Origin: Nocardioides caldifontis
GTDB lineage: Bacteria > Actinomycetota > Actinomycetes > Propionibacteriales > Nocardioidaceae
NCBI RefSeq assembly: GCF_008087345.1
Contig: NZ_ML701737.1
Span: 353,200 to 417,199 of the forward strand
Direction of reading: 5' to 3'
DNA length: 64,000 bases
Positions within the stretch are counted from its first letter, which is position 1; each line of letters begins with the position of its first letter. Both the position numbers and the translations under genes were made by a program. The notes beneath the pieces are model-generated. The model was given only the letters and a program-made list of their open reading frames with translations, did not search any database and was not told where the DNA came from. Positions 33,458 to 41,218 of the stretch are shown here, in pieces.

Positions 33458-34849
33458 GTGGCGGGACCGAGCAGGGGCCGGAAGACCGCGGCTGCGCCGA
33501 TCCAGGGGAAGCAGCCGAAGCAGCCACGCGCCACGCACACGCCGCACGAGCGCCCCACGCCCCGCCCTGCCGAGGAGGGGGTGCTCGACCTGCAGCGCTG
33601 GTCGGGGAACCGCTCCGTGTCCGCGATGCTGATGGTCAGCCGGGACACCCCACCCGACAAGGCGCCGCCGACGGACCCGAAGTTCGACTCGACGACGTTC
33701 GTCAAGGGTGGCGAGCGGTTCGACACGAAGGTCGTGCCGAAGGGGCCGTCCCCCACGCTCGGCGAGGTCACGATCACGCTGCGCGTGCACGTCACGTTCA
33801 AGCACTTCACGAGGGCCGACATGCGGCGGGAGCCCTGGCGCAGCCACAGCTTCACCCGCGCCCAGCTGGCCGACTTCCGCTGGAAGCCGGCGGAGGAGAC
33901 CAAGTTCAAGACCGACTTCGCCAAGTCGGTGAGCGAGGGGTGGAGCGGCAAGCACCAGCTCCGCACCAAGGACCCGGCCTTCGCACCGCACGCCGCGAAG
34001 GTCGACGTCGTGGTGGAGATGGTCGACGACCCGGACACGGCGCACAACCGGATGACCGCGCTGAAGGTGCCGCAGGGCAAGGCGACCGACACCCCGCCGC
34101 CCCGGTTCCGCTCCTTCGTCCAGGGCGACACGTCCACGCTCGACATGCGCGACCCCAGCGAGCCCGAGCAGGGCCGGGTGCGGGACAAGCAGCTCGCCGA
34201 GCAGGTCACCGGGTTCGCCCACGGCAGCTCGGAGCTGACACCCGACATGGAGTCGCACATCGACACGCTCGGCGCCAAGGTCAAGACGCGTGGACTCAAG
34301 CTCGGCACGCAGAAGACCCCCGACGGCGTCGAGCACGAGCTGGTGCTCTTCGCGGTCGGCCGGGCCACGTCGCCCGGCGGCACGGGGGTGAACAAGAAGC
34401 TGGCCGACGCCCGTGCGAAGGCGGTCCTTGACCGGTTCAACGCCGCGGTCGGCTGGGGCGAGCAGGGCCAGGTGTCGGCGCCCGGCGAACGGCACACCAC
34501 CGCGGAGGACAAGTTCCGCCGCGTCGACCTGATCATCGCCGACGTCAGCCCCGCCGGCGCGCTCTCCGTCACCCAGAACACCGCTGCTCACGAGGCGGGG
34601 CACATGTTCGGGCTGGGCGACGAGTACGTCGAGGAGGACGCGAAGCCGGAGAGCAAGAAGTTCCTCGGCGACAAGCCCACGCACTTCGGCGACGTCGAGG
34701 CGCAGCTGGGCACTGAGGCCGCCGAGGAGACGCGCATCGACAAGTCGGCCAGCATCATGTCCACTGGCAGCGAGGTGCGCCGGGGCCACTACGTGCCGTT
34801 CCTCACCGAGGTCGAGGCGATCACGCGCAAGGAGTGGACGGTCGGATGA
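33458..34849 (+). CDS. Metzincin-type metalloprotease with OmpA-like domain, eCIS cargo candidate
   Basis: 463 residues from GTG 33458. Basic N-terminus, then VLDLQRWSGNRSVSAMLM (~42-59), the same LQRxxGNxxV motif as the deaminase-domain and DUF4157 proteins. Residues ~250-365 resemble an OmpA-like peptidoglycan-binding fold (FAHGSSELTPDMESHIDTLG...NKKLADARAKAVLDRF...RRVDLII). The protease follows: HEAGHMFGLGDEY (His378, Glu379, His382, then G and D as in HExxHxxGxxD zincins) and SASIMST, a likely Met-turn. No signal peptide, so delivery would depend on the particle or on lysis. It is followed by a 4-nt overlapping small gene that may encode an inhibitor. Protease specificity unknown. Confidence 0.82.
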   Translation: MAGPSRGRKTAAAPIQGKQPKQPRATHTPHERPTPRPAEEGVLDLQRWSGNRSVSAMLMVSRDTPPDKAPPTDPKFDSTTFVKGGERFDTKVVPKGPSPTLGEVTITLRVHVTFKHFTRADMRREPWRSHSFTRAQLADFRWKPAEETKFKTDFAKSVSEGWSGKHQLRTKDPAFAPHAAKVDVVVEMVDDPDTAHNRMTALKVPQGKATDTPPPRFRSFVQGDTSTLDMRDPSEPEQGRVRDKQLAEQVTGFAHGSSELTPDMESHIDTLGAKVKTRGLKLGTQKTPDGVEHELVLFAVGRATSPGGTGVNKKLADARAKAVLDRFNAAVGWGEQGQVSAPGERHTTAEDKFRRVDLIIADVSPAGALSVTQNTAAHEAGHMFGLGDEYVEEDAKPESKKFLGDKPTHFGDVEAQLGTEAAEETRIDKSASIMSTGSEVRRGHYVPFLTEVEAITRKEWTVG

Positions 34850-35220
34850 GCGAGCTGCCGGACGGGGTGTACCTCCGCACCCGCTACGAGGACCCCGTCA
34901 CCGGCCACGTCCGTGAGCGGCTGTACGACGCCGGCGGCGAGGTGTGGCTCGTGGTGGACGGCGAGCGGTCGTCCTGGGCGCACCTCGACCCCGACCAGGT
35001 GGAGGAGGCGCGTCGTGCCGTCGAGGGGATCGTCGACGTGGCCGACGTACCCGCCCCGGAGGACGCGCACGACGTGGCGAGGATGACCTACCAGTGGCGG
35101 CTCGGCGACCGCACGGGACGCGTCGTCGACGCGGCGTACCCGAGCGTCGTCCCGCCGGAGATCGACGCGCTCGAGGAGACCCTGGCCTCACTGGAGGAGG
35201 CCGCGGCCGAGCCCAGCTGA
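34846..35220 (+). CDS. Small partner protein of the metalloprotease (possible inhibitor/immunity)
   Basis: 124 residues; ATGA overlap with the protease stop codon indicates coupled translation. No signal peptide, acidic (about 30 Asp/Glu). Layout: beta strands (GVYLRTRYEDPVTGHVRERLYDAGGEVWLVVDGE), a helix, then TYQWRLGDRTGRVVDAAY..VPPEIDALEETLASLEEA. Size, acidity and coupling recall small protease inhibitors encoded with metalloproteases, such as the emfourin type, and the strand-helix-strand pattern is compatible, but I cannot claim homology. A chaperone that keeps the protease loadable is the other option. Confidence 0.65.
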   Translation: MSELPDGVYLRTRYEDPVTGHVRERLYDAGGEVWLVVDGERSSWAHLDPDQVEEARRAVEGIVDVADVPAPEDAHDVARMTYQWRLGDRTGRVVDAAYPSVVPPEIDALEETLASLEEAAAEPS

Positions 35221-35289
35221 CGGCGGCGTCGGCCGACGCTCAGGGTCGACGGGAGATGAAGTCGCTCGTTCCAGGCACCGTAAACGCAA

Positions 35290-35597
35290 GTAGCCCGCGC
35301 TCGGGAGCGTGAACCAACCTTGGCGGTGATCCATCCTCTCGAAGAGCTCTGGGCTCGCATCTCGTTCAGCAGCACGGTCTTGCCAACGCCGCGGAGACCG
35401 TTCAGGATCCAGCCGCGATCGCCCTCGCCATATTCGGCAGCCTTGCGTTGGATGACCGAGAAGGCATCGAGGAGGGGCTCCCGCCCCGCGAGCACCGGTG
35501 GACGCCGGCCGGCCCCTGGCCGGTACGGGTTGGCGACAGGATCCCTGTATCTGGGTCTGTCAAGCCGTACATAGATGAGCGTTATACGGTCTGACAA
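35290..35597 (-). pseudogene. Truncated AAA ATP-binding protein remnant
   Basis: The minus-strand frame (about 35300-35540) encodes VANPYRPGAGRRPPVLAGRE...FSVIQRKAAEYGEGDRGWILNGLRGVGKTVLLNEMRAQ..RGWITAKV, the first ~80 residues of a common actinobacterial AAA ATPase family: P-loop GLRGVGKT, residues PPVLAGRE before it. After TAKV the homology stops and the frame drifts into the antisense of the neighbouring gene, so Walker B and all later domains are lost. There is no good start codon, only TTG at 35597. Base composition here is visibly less GC-rich than around it, which suggests a decayed insertion. Confidence 0.7.
35558..35596. promoter_or_regulatory. Imperfect inverted repeat upstream of the ATPase remnant
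   Basis: TGTCAAGCCGTA (35558-35569) and TACGGTCTGACA (35585-35596) match as an inverted repeat at 10 of 12 positions. Read on the minus strand, TTGTCA with TATGTA 18 nt later looks like a -35/-10 pair. It is probably the old operator/promoter of the truncated ATPase gene. Together with the remnant it accounts for most of the gene-free stretch 35221-35671; the rest shows nothing further. Confidence 0.45.
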
Positions 35598-35671
35598 AGA
35601 GTTACGCTCGAGCGCGCCGCGCGTAGTCCTTGCGCCGGACGACCAAGTCGCGCGACAGGAACCCGACTCGG

Positions 35672-36409
35672 TCAGGCCGGCGGCTCTTCCTCCTCCTCGG
35701 GCGCCTCCTCGCGCTGGACGAACGTGCCCTGCGCGGTGGGCTCCTCTTCCTCCTCCGGCGCGTCCTGGCGCTGGACGGCAAGGGGATCCTCGGCCCGCTG
35801 GACCGCTGCGGGCGCCGGCGTCGCGGAGACCCCGGGCGCCGGACCGGCCATCACCCGCTCGGCGTTCGCCGCGGCCTCGCGCTCGAAGCGGTCGGACGGG
35901 TGGCTGACGTTGATGCCGCCGCCGGCCGGCGTGCCGTCGACCGGGCCGCTGCGCTGCTGGACGACGTGGGTGAGCTCGTGGGCGAGCATCACCTGGCCGT
36001 CGTTGGTGGACGGGTCGTACTTGTCGCGCTGGAACACCACGTCGGAGCCCACCGTGTAGGCGTGCGCCCCGACGGACCGGGCCGACTCATGCGCGGCGCC
36101 GTCGTCGTGGATCCGCACGTCACCGAAGTCGTGGCCGAGCCGCGCCTCCATGTCCTCGCGGACCCCCGGCTCGAGCGGCCGGCCACCCGAGGAGATCACG
36201 TCGTGGACCGGCGACCGCTCCTCCTCGACGAGCTGGGCGACGCCGCCGTTGCCGGCCGCGCGTTGCAGCCCCAGCAGCCCGGAGGCGCCGAGCACGTCGC
36301 TGCGCCCCTCTGCCGCGGCGCGGCCGACGTGGTCGGTGACCGGCTCCTCGACCCGCCCGGCCTTGGGACGCAGGGCGGCTTCCTCGGCGTCGAACCTGTG
36401 CTCACGCAT
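35672..36409 (-). CDS. DUF4157 (eCIS core domain) protein
   Basis: 245 residues from ATG 36409, with GGAAGGA 7 nt upstream. GLLGLQRAAGNGGVAQLVEE (~43-62) carries the LQRxxGNxxV motif. The DUF4157 domain follows (~75-160): LEPGVREDMEARLGHDFGDVRIHDDGAAHESARSVGAHAYTVGSDVVF and LAHELTHVVQQ, with HELTH at 144-148 giving a zinc-peptidase-like HExxH. The C-terminus is a low-complexity tail with three VQR tripeptides and two EEEEE runs. DUF4157 is strongly linked to eCIS particles and their toxins; here it has no toxin domain attached and sits directly downstream of the AAA+ gene. Processing or loading of cargo is a reasonable inference; protease activity is unproven. Confidence 0.87.
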   Translation of the reverse strand: MREHRFDAEEAALRPKAGRVEEPVTDHVGRAAAEGRSDVLGASGLLGLQRAAGNGGVAQLVEEERSPVHDVISSGGRPLEPGVREDMEARLGHDFGDVRIHDDGAAHESARSVGAHAYTVGSDVVFQRDKYDPSTNDGQVMLAHELTHVVQQRSGPVDGTPAGGGINVSHPSDRFEREAAANAERVMAGPAPGVSATPAPAAVQRAEDPLAVQRQDAPEEEEEPTAQGTFVQREEAPEEEEEPPA

Positions 36410-36506
36410 GGCGCAGTCCTTCCGCAGACCGGACTCCAGCATCACACCGCGGCGCCCGTCCGAACAGGGCCGACGGTGCACCGCCCGCTGCCCGAGCGCG
36501 CACGGC

Positions 36507-38507
36507 TCAGCCGGAGAGCAGGTGCAGGTAGCTGCCGAACTCCTTCTCCAGCACCAGCCGGCCGAGCTTGCGGTACTCCTGCTCCACCGCGACGATCACG
36601 TGCGCCATCGTCACCGGCGTGCCGGCGTCCGCAGCCAGGTAGGCGGCCGTCGTCGCGGCGGACCGGATGTTGCCCCCGGCCAGCTCGAACGCCTCGGCGC
36701 AGAACGTCACGTCCACGTCGTCGGCGACCGGCAGCGGCGGTCCGAGGCACTGCCGCCAGAGCCGCTCGCGGAGGTCGGCGGTCGGCGCCGGGAAGTCGAC
36801 GATCGCGTCGAGCCTGCGCGTGAACGCCTCGTCGATGTTGGCGCGCAGGTTGGTCGCGAGCACCGCGAGCCCGTCGAAGGTCTCGAGCCGTTGCAGCAGG
36901 TAGGCGCTCTCGATGTTGGCGTAGCGGTCGTGGGAGTCCCGCACGTCGGTGCGCTTGCCGAAGATCGCGTCGGCCTCGTCGAAGAACAGCACCGCGTTCA
37001 CCCCGCCGGCCTCGGCGAAGATCCGTTCGAGGTTCTTCTCCGTCTCGCCGACGTACTTGTCGACGACGGTCGCGAGGTTGACCGTGTAGAGGTCCAGCCC
37101 CAGGTCCGCGGCGATCACCTCGGCGGACATCGTCTTGCCGGTCCCGGAGTCGCCGGCGAACAGCGCGGTCACCCCTCGGCCCCGTCCCCCACCGCGTCGC
37201 ATCCGCCAGTCGACGAGCACCTTGTCCCGGTGCCGCGCGCGGGCGGACAGCTCCTCCAGCCCCCGTCGTACGGCGGGCGCGAGCACGAGGTCCTCCCAGC
37301 CGACCTCGGGGGTGATCCGCCGGGCCAGCCTTTCGAGCCCGGCGGTGTTCTGGGCGCGGACCCCGGCGCGGAGCGCGTTCGCGTCGACGACACCGCCGTG
37401 GAGCAGGGCCACCTGCTGGGCCGCGCGTACCGCCCGGTCGACCTGCGCCGGCCCCAGCGAGACGTGCGCACCCAGGGAGCCCGGCTCCACGCCGGCGCCG
37501 ACCCGCTCGAGGTGCGCGTGCAGCAGGGCCTCGCGCTCGCGGGCGCCGAGCACCGGCACCTCGGCGACCAGCGGCGGGTCGGCGGTCCACCGGGGGTCCC
37601 AATTCGCCGCCCCGACGAGCAGCACGGGAAACGGCCACCCGGTCAGTCGCTGCACCGCCTCGAGGTGCTGCTCGGCGAGCGCCTCGACCGGCGCGGCGAC
37701 CAGCCCGGCACCCAGCAGCAGCGCCTCCCGTCCGCACCGCGCCACGGCGCCGCCGGGGTCCGGGTCGCGGGCCAGCAGGGCGAGGTCCACGACGAGGGCG
37801 GGGCGGCCGGCGGCCTCCAACGCGGCCACCGCGGTCGCGGTGCCGGTCCCGGGCTCCCGCTCACGCAGGTGCACCACCCCCGCCCCGGCGCGGAGCGCGG
37901 CGGCCAGCGGGTCGGTGAGCGGACCGGCGTACGGCTCGACGGCGGTGAGGAACGGCGCCACGGCAGGGTCCGGCGCCCCATCGCCGAGCAGGTGGGCGGT
38001 GACCCGGTCGGGCACCCGCAGCCCGCGGGTCAGGAACGGTCGGTCGTCGTCCTCCACGAGCACCAGCCCGTGGCGGACGAGCACCCCGGACGCGGACACC
38101 GCGCGCCGCGCCGCGGACGAGGTCGCCGGGCTGCCGGCCAGCTCGAGCGCGAGCCCGGTGCTGGCCCGGCGCCGCGTCACGTCGTCGTTGAGGTAGCCGT
38201 AGAGCCGCTCGAACCTGTTGTCCAGGTCGGGGACCACGGCGATGCCGAGCAGCAGCACGTCCAGCGGGGTGAGCCCTGCCGTCTGGGCGAGCTGGCCGAG
38301 CGGGCCGGAGCCCGGCGACGGTGGCGGCGGCTCCAGCGGCGGCGGGGACGGCCCTTCGAGGAGCTGGTCGACGGTGTCGTCGTTGACGTAGAGGCCGCGG
38401 AACGGGTCGTCGGGGTTGGGGTCCGCCGCCCGCCGGTGCGCCACCATCTGGTGGACCCGCGCCTCGACGTCGCGCAGCAGCGCGACGAGGGCCGGGTCCT
38501 CGGTCAC
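36507..38507 (-). CDS. eCIS AAA+ ATPase (Afp15-like)
   Basis: 666 residues from GTG 38507 (GTGA overlap with the DUF4255 gene). The N-terminal ~400 residues are the helical and degenerate-ATPase region of the family (PFRGLYVNDDTVDQLL..). The active AAA+ domain lies at ~440-600 with Walker A GDSGTGKT (~450), Walker B VLFFDEADAIFG, sensor-1 ATNLRANI and an arginine finger in AFTRRLDAIVDFP. In Afp/PVC this ATPase is needed for particle assembly rather than contraction. It is encoded between the DUF4255 cap protein and the DUF4157 protein. Confidence 0.93.
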   Translation of the reverse strand: MTEDPALVALLRDVEARVHQMVAHRRAADPNPDDPFRGLYVNDDTVDQLLEGPSPPPLEPPPPSPGSGPLGQLAQTAGLTPLDVLLLGIAVVPDLDNRFERLYGYLNDDVTRRRASTGLALELAGSPATSSAARRAVSASGVLVRHGLVLVEDDDRPFLTRGLRVPDRVTAHLLGDGAPDPAVAPFLTAVEPYAGPLTDPLAAALRAGAGVVHLREREPGTGTATAVAALEAAGRPALVVDLALLARDPDPGGAVARCGREALLLGAGLVAAPVEALAEQHLEAVQRLTGWPFPVLLVGAANWDPRWTADPPLVAEVPVLGAREREALLHAHLERVGAGVEPGSLGAHVSLGPAQVDRAVRAAQQVALLHGGVVDANALRAGVRAQNTAGLERLARRITPEVGWEDLVLAPAVRRGLEELSARARHRDKVLVDWRMRRGGGRGRGVTALFAGDSGTGKTMSAEVIAADLGLDLYTVNLATVVDKYVGETEKNLERIFAEAGGVNAVLFFDEADAIFGKRTDVRDSHDRYANIESAYLLQRLETFDGLAVLATNLRANIDEAFTRRLDAIVDFPAPTADLRERLWRQCLGPPLPVADDVDVTFCAEAFELAGGNIRSAATTAAYLAADAGTPVTMAHVIVAVEQEYRKLGRLVLEKEFGSYLHLLSG

Positions 38508-39172
38508 CGGGTCCTCTTCCGGGCCCTGGGCCGGCGCTTGGTGGAGCCGGCCGGCGCCGAGCCCGGTCGCGGTCCGCCGGTCCGCTCCTGCGGCGGCCAG
38601 CCCTCGACACCGCCGATCTCGAGCCGCGGCGGCTCGTCGACCGGTGGTCCGGCCCGGAACACCCGACCGGTCCAGGTGGGCGCGGAGACGACGAGGTCCA
38701 GCGACGGCTTCAGCTCGCCGCCGAGCGCCGACCACACGTCGGCGAACGACCGGTCCTCGGGCGGCGGCAGCGCGATCGTGATCGGGACGCTCAACCCCAT
38801 CTCGGCCAACGCGCCGCCGAGCAGCTCCTCGGGCAGCGCCTCGTGGCGCAGGAAGCAGGCCAGCAACGACGACAGCAGCCGGTGCTCGTCCTCGGGCCGC
38901 TGCGTCCAGGCGGTGACGAGGTAGGAGAGCTTGAAGTACCGCGGCGGCAGGTGGCGTGCGGTCACGCGACCCTCGTCGTACTCGTTCAGCAGCCCGCGCT
39001 CGCGGCGCCGCAGGTCCTCGCGGATGTCGTAGAGGTAGACGTCGACGGTCGGTGCGTTCCGCCGCCCGGCCCAGTCCTTGGTGGGCGCGTCGAACACGAC
39101 CTCGACGCCCTTCGTCCCGGTCGCCTCCCGCTCGATGAGCGCGGACAGCGCCGAGTCCACGTCGTGGATCAC
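38504..39172 (-). CDS. DUF4255 tail-terminator/cap protein (Afp16/Pvc16-like)
   Basis: 222 residues from GTG 39172. The family characteristically begins with a V/M-IHDVDSALSAL sequence, which sets this start; an upstream GTG at 39298 would add 42 low-complexity residues. Conserved core: VEVVFDAPTKDWAGRRNAPTVDVYLYDIREDLRRRERG and RYFKLSYLVTAWTQRPEDEHRLLSSLLACFLRH. Pvc16/Afp16 caps the distal end of tube and sheath and sets particle length. The C-terminal ~40 residues are Pro/Arg/Lys-rich. First gene of this leftward operon; it overlaps the AAA+ gene by 4 nt. Confidence 0.92.
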   Translation of the reverse strand: MIHDVDSALSALIEREATGTKGVEVVFDAPTKDWAGRRNAPTVDVYLYDIREDLRRRERGLLNEYDEGRVTARHLPPRYFKLSYLVTAWTQRPEDEHRLLSSLLACFLRHEALPEELLGGALAEMGLSVPITIALPPPEDRSFADVWSALGGELKPSLDLVVSAPTWTGRVFRAGPPVDEPPRLEIGGVEGWPPQERTGGPRPGSAPAGSTKRRPRARKRTR

Positions 39173-39370
39173 GCCGACCAGTCTCGCCCCGACGCCGCCC
39201 CGGTTCAGGGGGTCCGGGTCGGCATCCGGGGCAGGGCGCGTTGCCTGTTCGGGCAGCGCGGGTTGCGCCGCAATGGCCCTTGTGGACGGAGCCGTCACGG
39301 CCTCGCGTCGCTAGCGTGAGGTGATCGAGCAGCGCGGCCGAGGGCCGGCCGCCGGCGAGAGGGGTACGCC

Positions 39371-40912
39371 GTGTCGGAACCCGTCCTCCGCATGGAACCG
39401 ACCCGGGTGGCCACCGACCCCGGGGGACAGGTGACGGTGGTCGTAACGGTCTACAACCCGGGCAACCGGGTCGAGGGGTACGACCTCGACGTCGTGGCCC
39501 AGACGCCCATGCCCTGGGCGACGATCACCCCGCCGACGCTGTCGGTGTACCCGCAGCAGGAGGACTCCGCGGTCGTGACCTTCGCGCCGCCGTCCGGGCC
39601 GGGGGCGCCCGGCGGCACGCTGCCGTTCGGCATCCGCGTGCGCTCGCAGGTGGACCCCGAGGCGAGCGCGGTCGTCGAGGGCGACCTCGACGTCGGCGCG
39701 GTCGCCGGGCTCCAGGCCACGCTCACGCCGGTGACCTCGTCGGGCCGGTGGAGCGGGCGGCACACGGTCAAGGTCTCCAACTGGGGCAATTCCCCCGCCC
39801 GGTTGCGGATCACCGCGCAGGACCCCGACCAGGCGCTCGGGTTCATGGTCTCCCCGCCGACCGTCGACGTGCCGCTGGGCAGCGAGGCGGTCGCCCGGCT
39901 CAAGGTACGCACCCGGCACCCGGTGCTCCGCGGCTCCGACCAGCGGTTGCCGTTCCAGGTGGTCTGCGAACCGGAGGTGCCCGAGGCGCTCGGTGGTCCG
40001 CGCCAGCCGATGTCGACGCCCGATCGGCCGGTGGTGGACGGGGCGTTCAACCAGAAGCCGATCCTGACCCGGATGGTCGTGGTCGTGGCCGGTTTGCTGC
40101 TGCTCGCGCTCGTCGCCGGGCTGGTCTGGCTGCTCACCCGCCCCGACGACCCCGAGCCGGAGGAGGAGGTGGCGCCGCCGGACCCGCCGACCGGGCTCCG
40201 CGCGGTGGGCAACACCTCCCCCACCGAGGTGGTGCTCGTCTGGGACGCGATGGAGGACGTCGAGGGGTACAAGATCTTCACCGTCAACCCCGAGACCGAG
40301 GCCCGGACCGCTCCCTTCGCCGTCGAGGACCCGCGCGCCAACTCCGCCGCGATCACCCTCCCGCCCTCGACGCGCGCCTGCTTCCTGATCGTCTCGGTCC
40401 GCGACGGCGTCGACTCCGAGTTCAGCGAGGGCGAGGTCTGCGACGAGACCGAGGCCGAGACCGTCGAGGAGAGCGCGCCGCCGGGTGCCCCCTCGCCCAG
40501 CGTCACGGCGACCCCGGACATGGGGTCGATCGGCGGAGGCGGCGAGACGACCGGCGGCGGCGGCACGGGCGGTGGCGAGACCCCTGGTGCCGACGAGCCG
40601 CCTCTCGACTTCGTCGCGGTCCTGGGCAGCTTCAGCTCCGACCTGGAGGCCGACGCGCTCGCCCAGCAGGCCACGTTCACCGCGGCCGGCGTACCCGCGA
40701 AGGTGCTGTCGACCGCGGAGTACGGCGTGGCGCCACCGGGCTCGTCGCCGTCGCCCTCCTCGGAGACGCGGTTCCTCGTGTACGTCGACGCCGCCACCCC
40801 GGACGAGGCGACCGCGGCCTGCGAGTCGGCGTGGTCGACGCTCGAGGCCGCCGGCCAGACCGCCCCGACCGACGCGTGCCTCGTGGTCCTGCAGGTGTTG
40901 ACCCGCCCCTAG
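39371..40912 (+). CDS. Ig-like, single-pass membrane protein with fibronectin-III and SPOR-like domains
   Basis: 513 residues. Residues ~1-220 are two Ig-like beta domains related to those of the PASTA protein (RMEPTRVATDPGGQVTVVVTVYNPGN, RLKVRTRHPVLRGSDQRLPFQV). A transmembrane helix follows (~235-255, VVVVAGLLLLALVAGLVWLL), then a fibronectin type III-like domain (~270-360, PPTGLRAVG...VVLVWDAMEDVEGYKIF), a Gly/Thr linker and a C-terminal SPOR-like fold (~415-513, DFVAVLGSFSSDLEADALAQQATF). SPOR domains bind denuded septal peptidoglycan. The gene diverges from the DUF4255 gene; its TAG stop lies in the first copy of a repeat array. Candidate envelope attachment factor for the particle. Confidence 0.8.
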   Translation: MSEPVLRMEPTRVATDPGGQVTVVVTVYNPGNRVEGYDLDVVAQTPMPWATITPPTLSVYPQQEDSAVVTFAPPSGPGAPGGTLPFGIRVRSQVDPEASAVVEGDLDVGAVAGLQATLTPVTSSGRWSGRHTVKVSNWGNSPARLRITAQDPDQALGFMVSPPTVDVPLGSEAVARLKVRTRHPVLRGSDQRLPFQVVCEPEVPEALGGPRQPMSTPDRPVVDGAFNQKPILTRMVVVVAGLLLLALVAGLVWLLTRPDDPEPEEEVAPPDPPTGLRAVGNTSPTEVVLVWDAMEDVEGYKIFTVNPETEARTAPFAVEDPRANSAAITLPPSTRACFLIVSVRDGVDSEFSEGEVCDETEAETVEESAPPGAPSPSVTATPDMGSIGGGGETTGGGGTGGGETPGADEPPLDFVAVLGSFSSDLEADALAQQATFTAAGVPAKVLSTAEYGVAPPGSSPSPSSETRFLVYVDAATPDEATAACESAWSTLEAAGQTAPTDACLVVLQVLTRP

Positions 40913-41213
40913 TGGCGCGCGTTCTACGTGTTGAGCCGCCCCTCGTGGCGCACCTGATCGTGTTGAGCCGCCCCTCGTGGCGCGCCAGATGGTGTTGAGC
41001 CGCCCCTCGTGGCGCGGAGCCGCCGCTGGTGGCGGCGGGAGGGGTGGCGGGGCGGGCGTGGATGGGACTGGCCCCCGGAGCGACGAAGCAGCGCAGGGCT
41101 GGTTGCCCGCCCCGCGACCCCGGACGGCCGAGGACCGCAGCCCGCGGCGCCTCCCCTCACCACGAAGGGCGGCTCAACACCAAAGACGCCCGCCACGAGG
41201 GGCGGTTCAACAC
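40895..41213. repeat. Second 32-bp repeat array between convergent genes
   Basis: Forward copies of GTGTTGAGCCGCCCCTCGTGG start at 40895 (degenerate, contains the TAG stop of the membrane protein), 40928, 40960 and 40992; the last three have an exact 32-bp period. Two inverted copies follow, 41160-41180 and 41192-41213, ending just before the stop of the convergent gene. Forward and inverted copies can pair as long stems, so the array probably terminates both genes. It fills most of the 306-nt gap 40913-41218; the middle (41016-41159) is GC-rich with no recognisable gene. Confidence 0.8.
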
Positions 41214-41218
41214 GAACT

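Noticed and set aside
35088..35597. Intact 169-aa ATPase gene
   Set aside because: Similarity ends after ~95 codons, the rest is antisense to the coupled 34846-35220 gene, and the only start is a TTG without a ribosome site.
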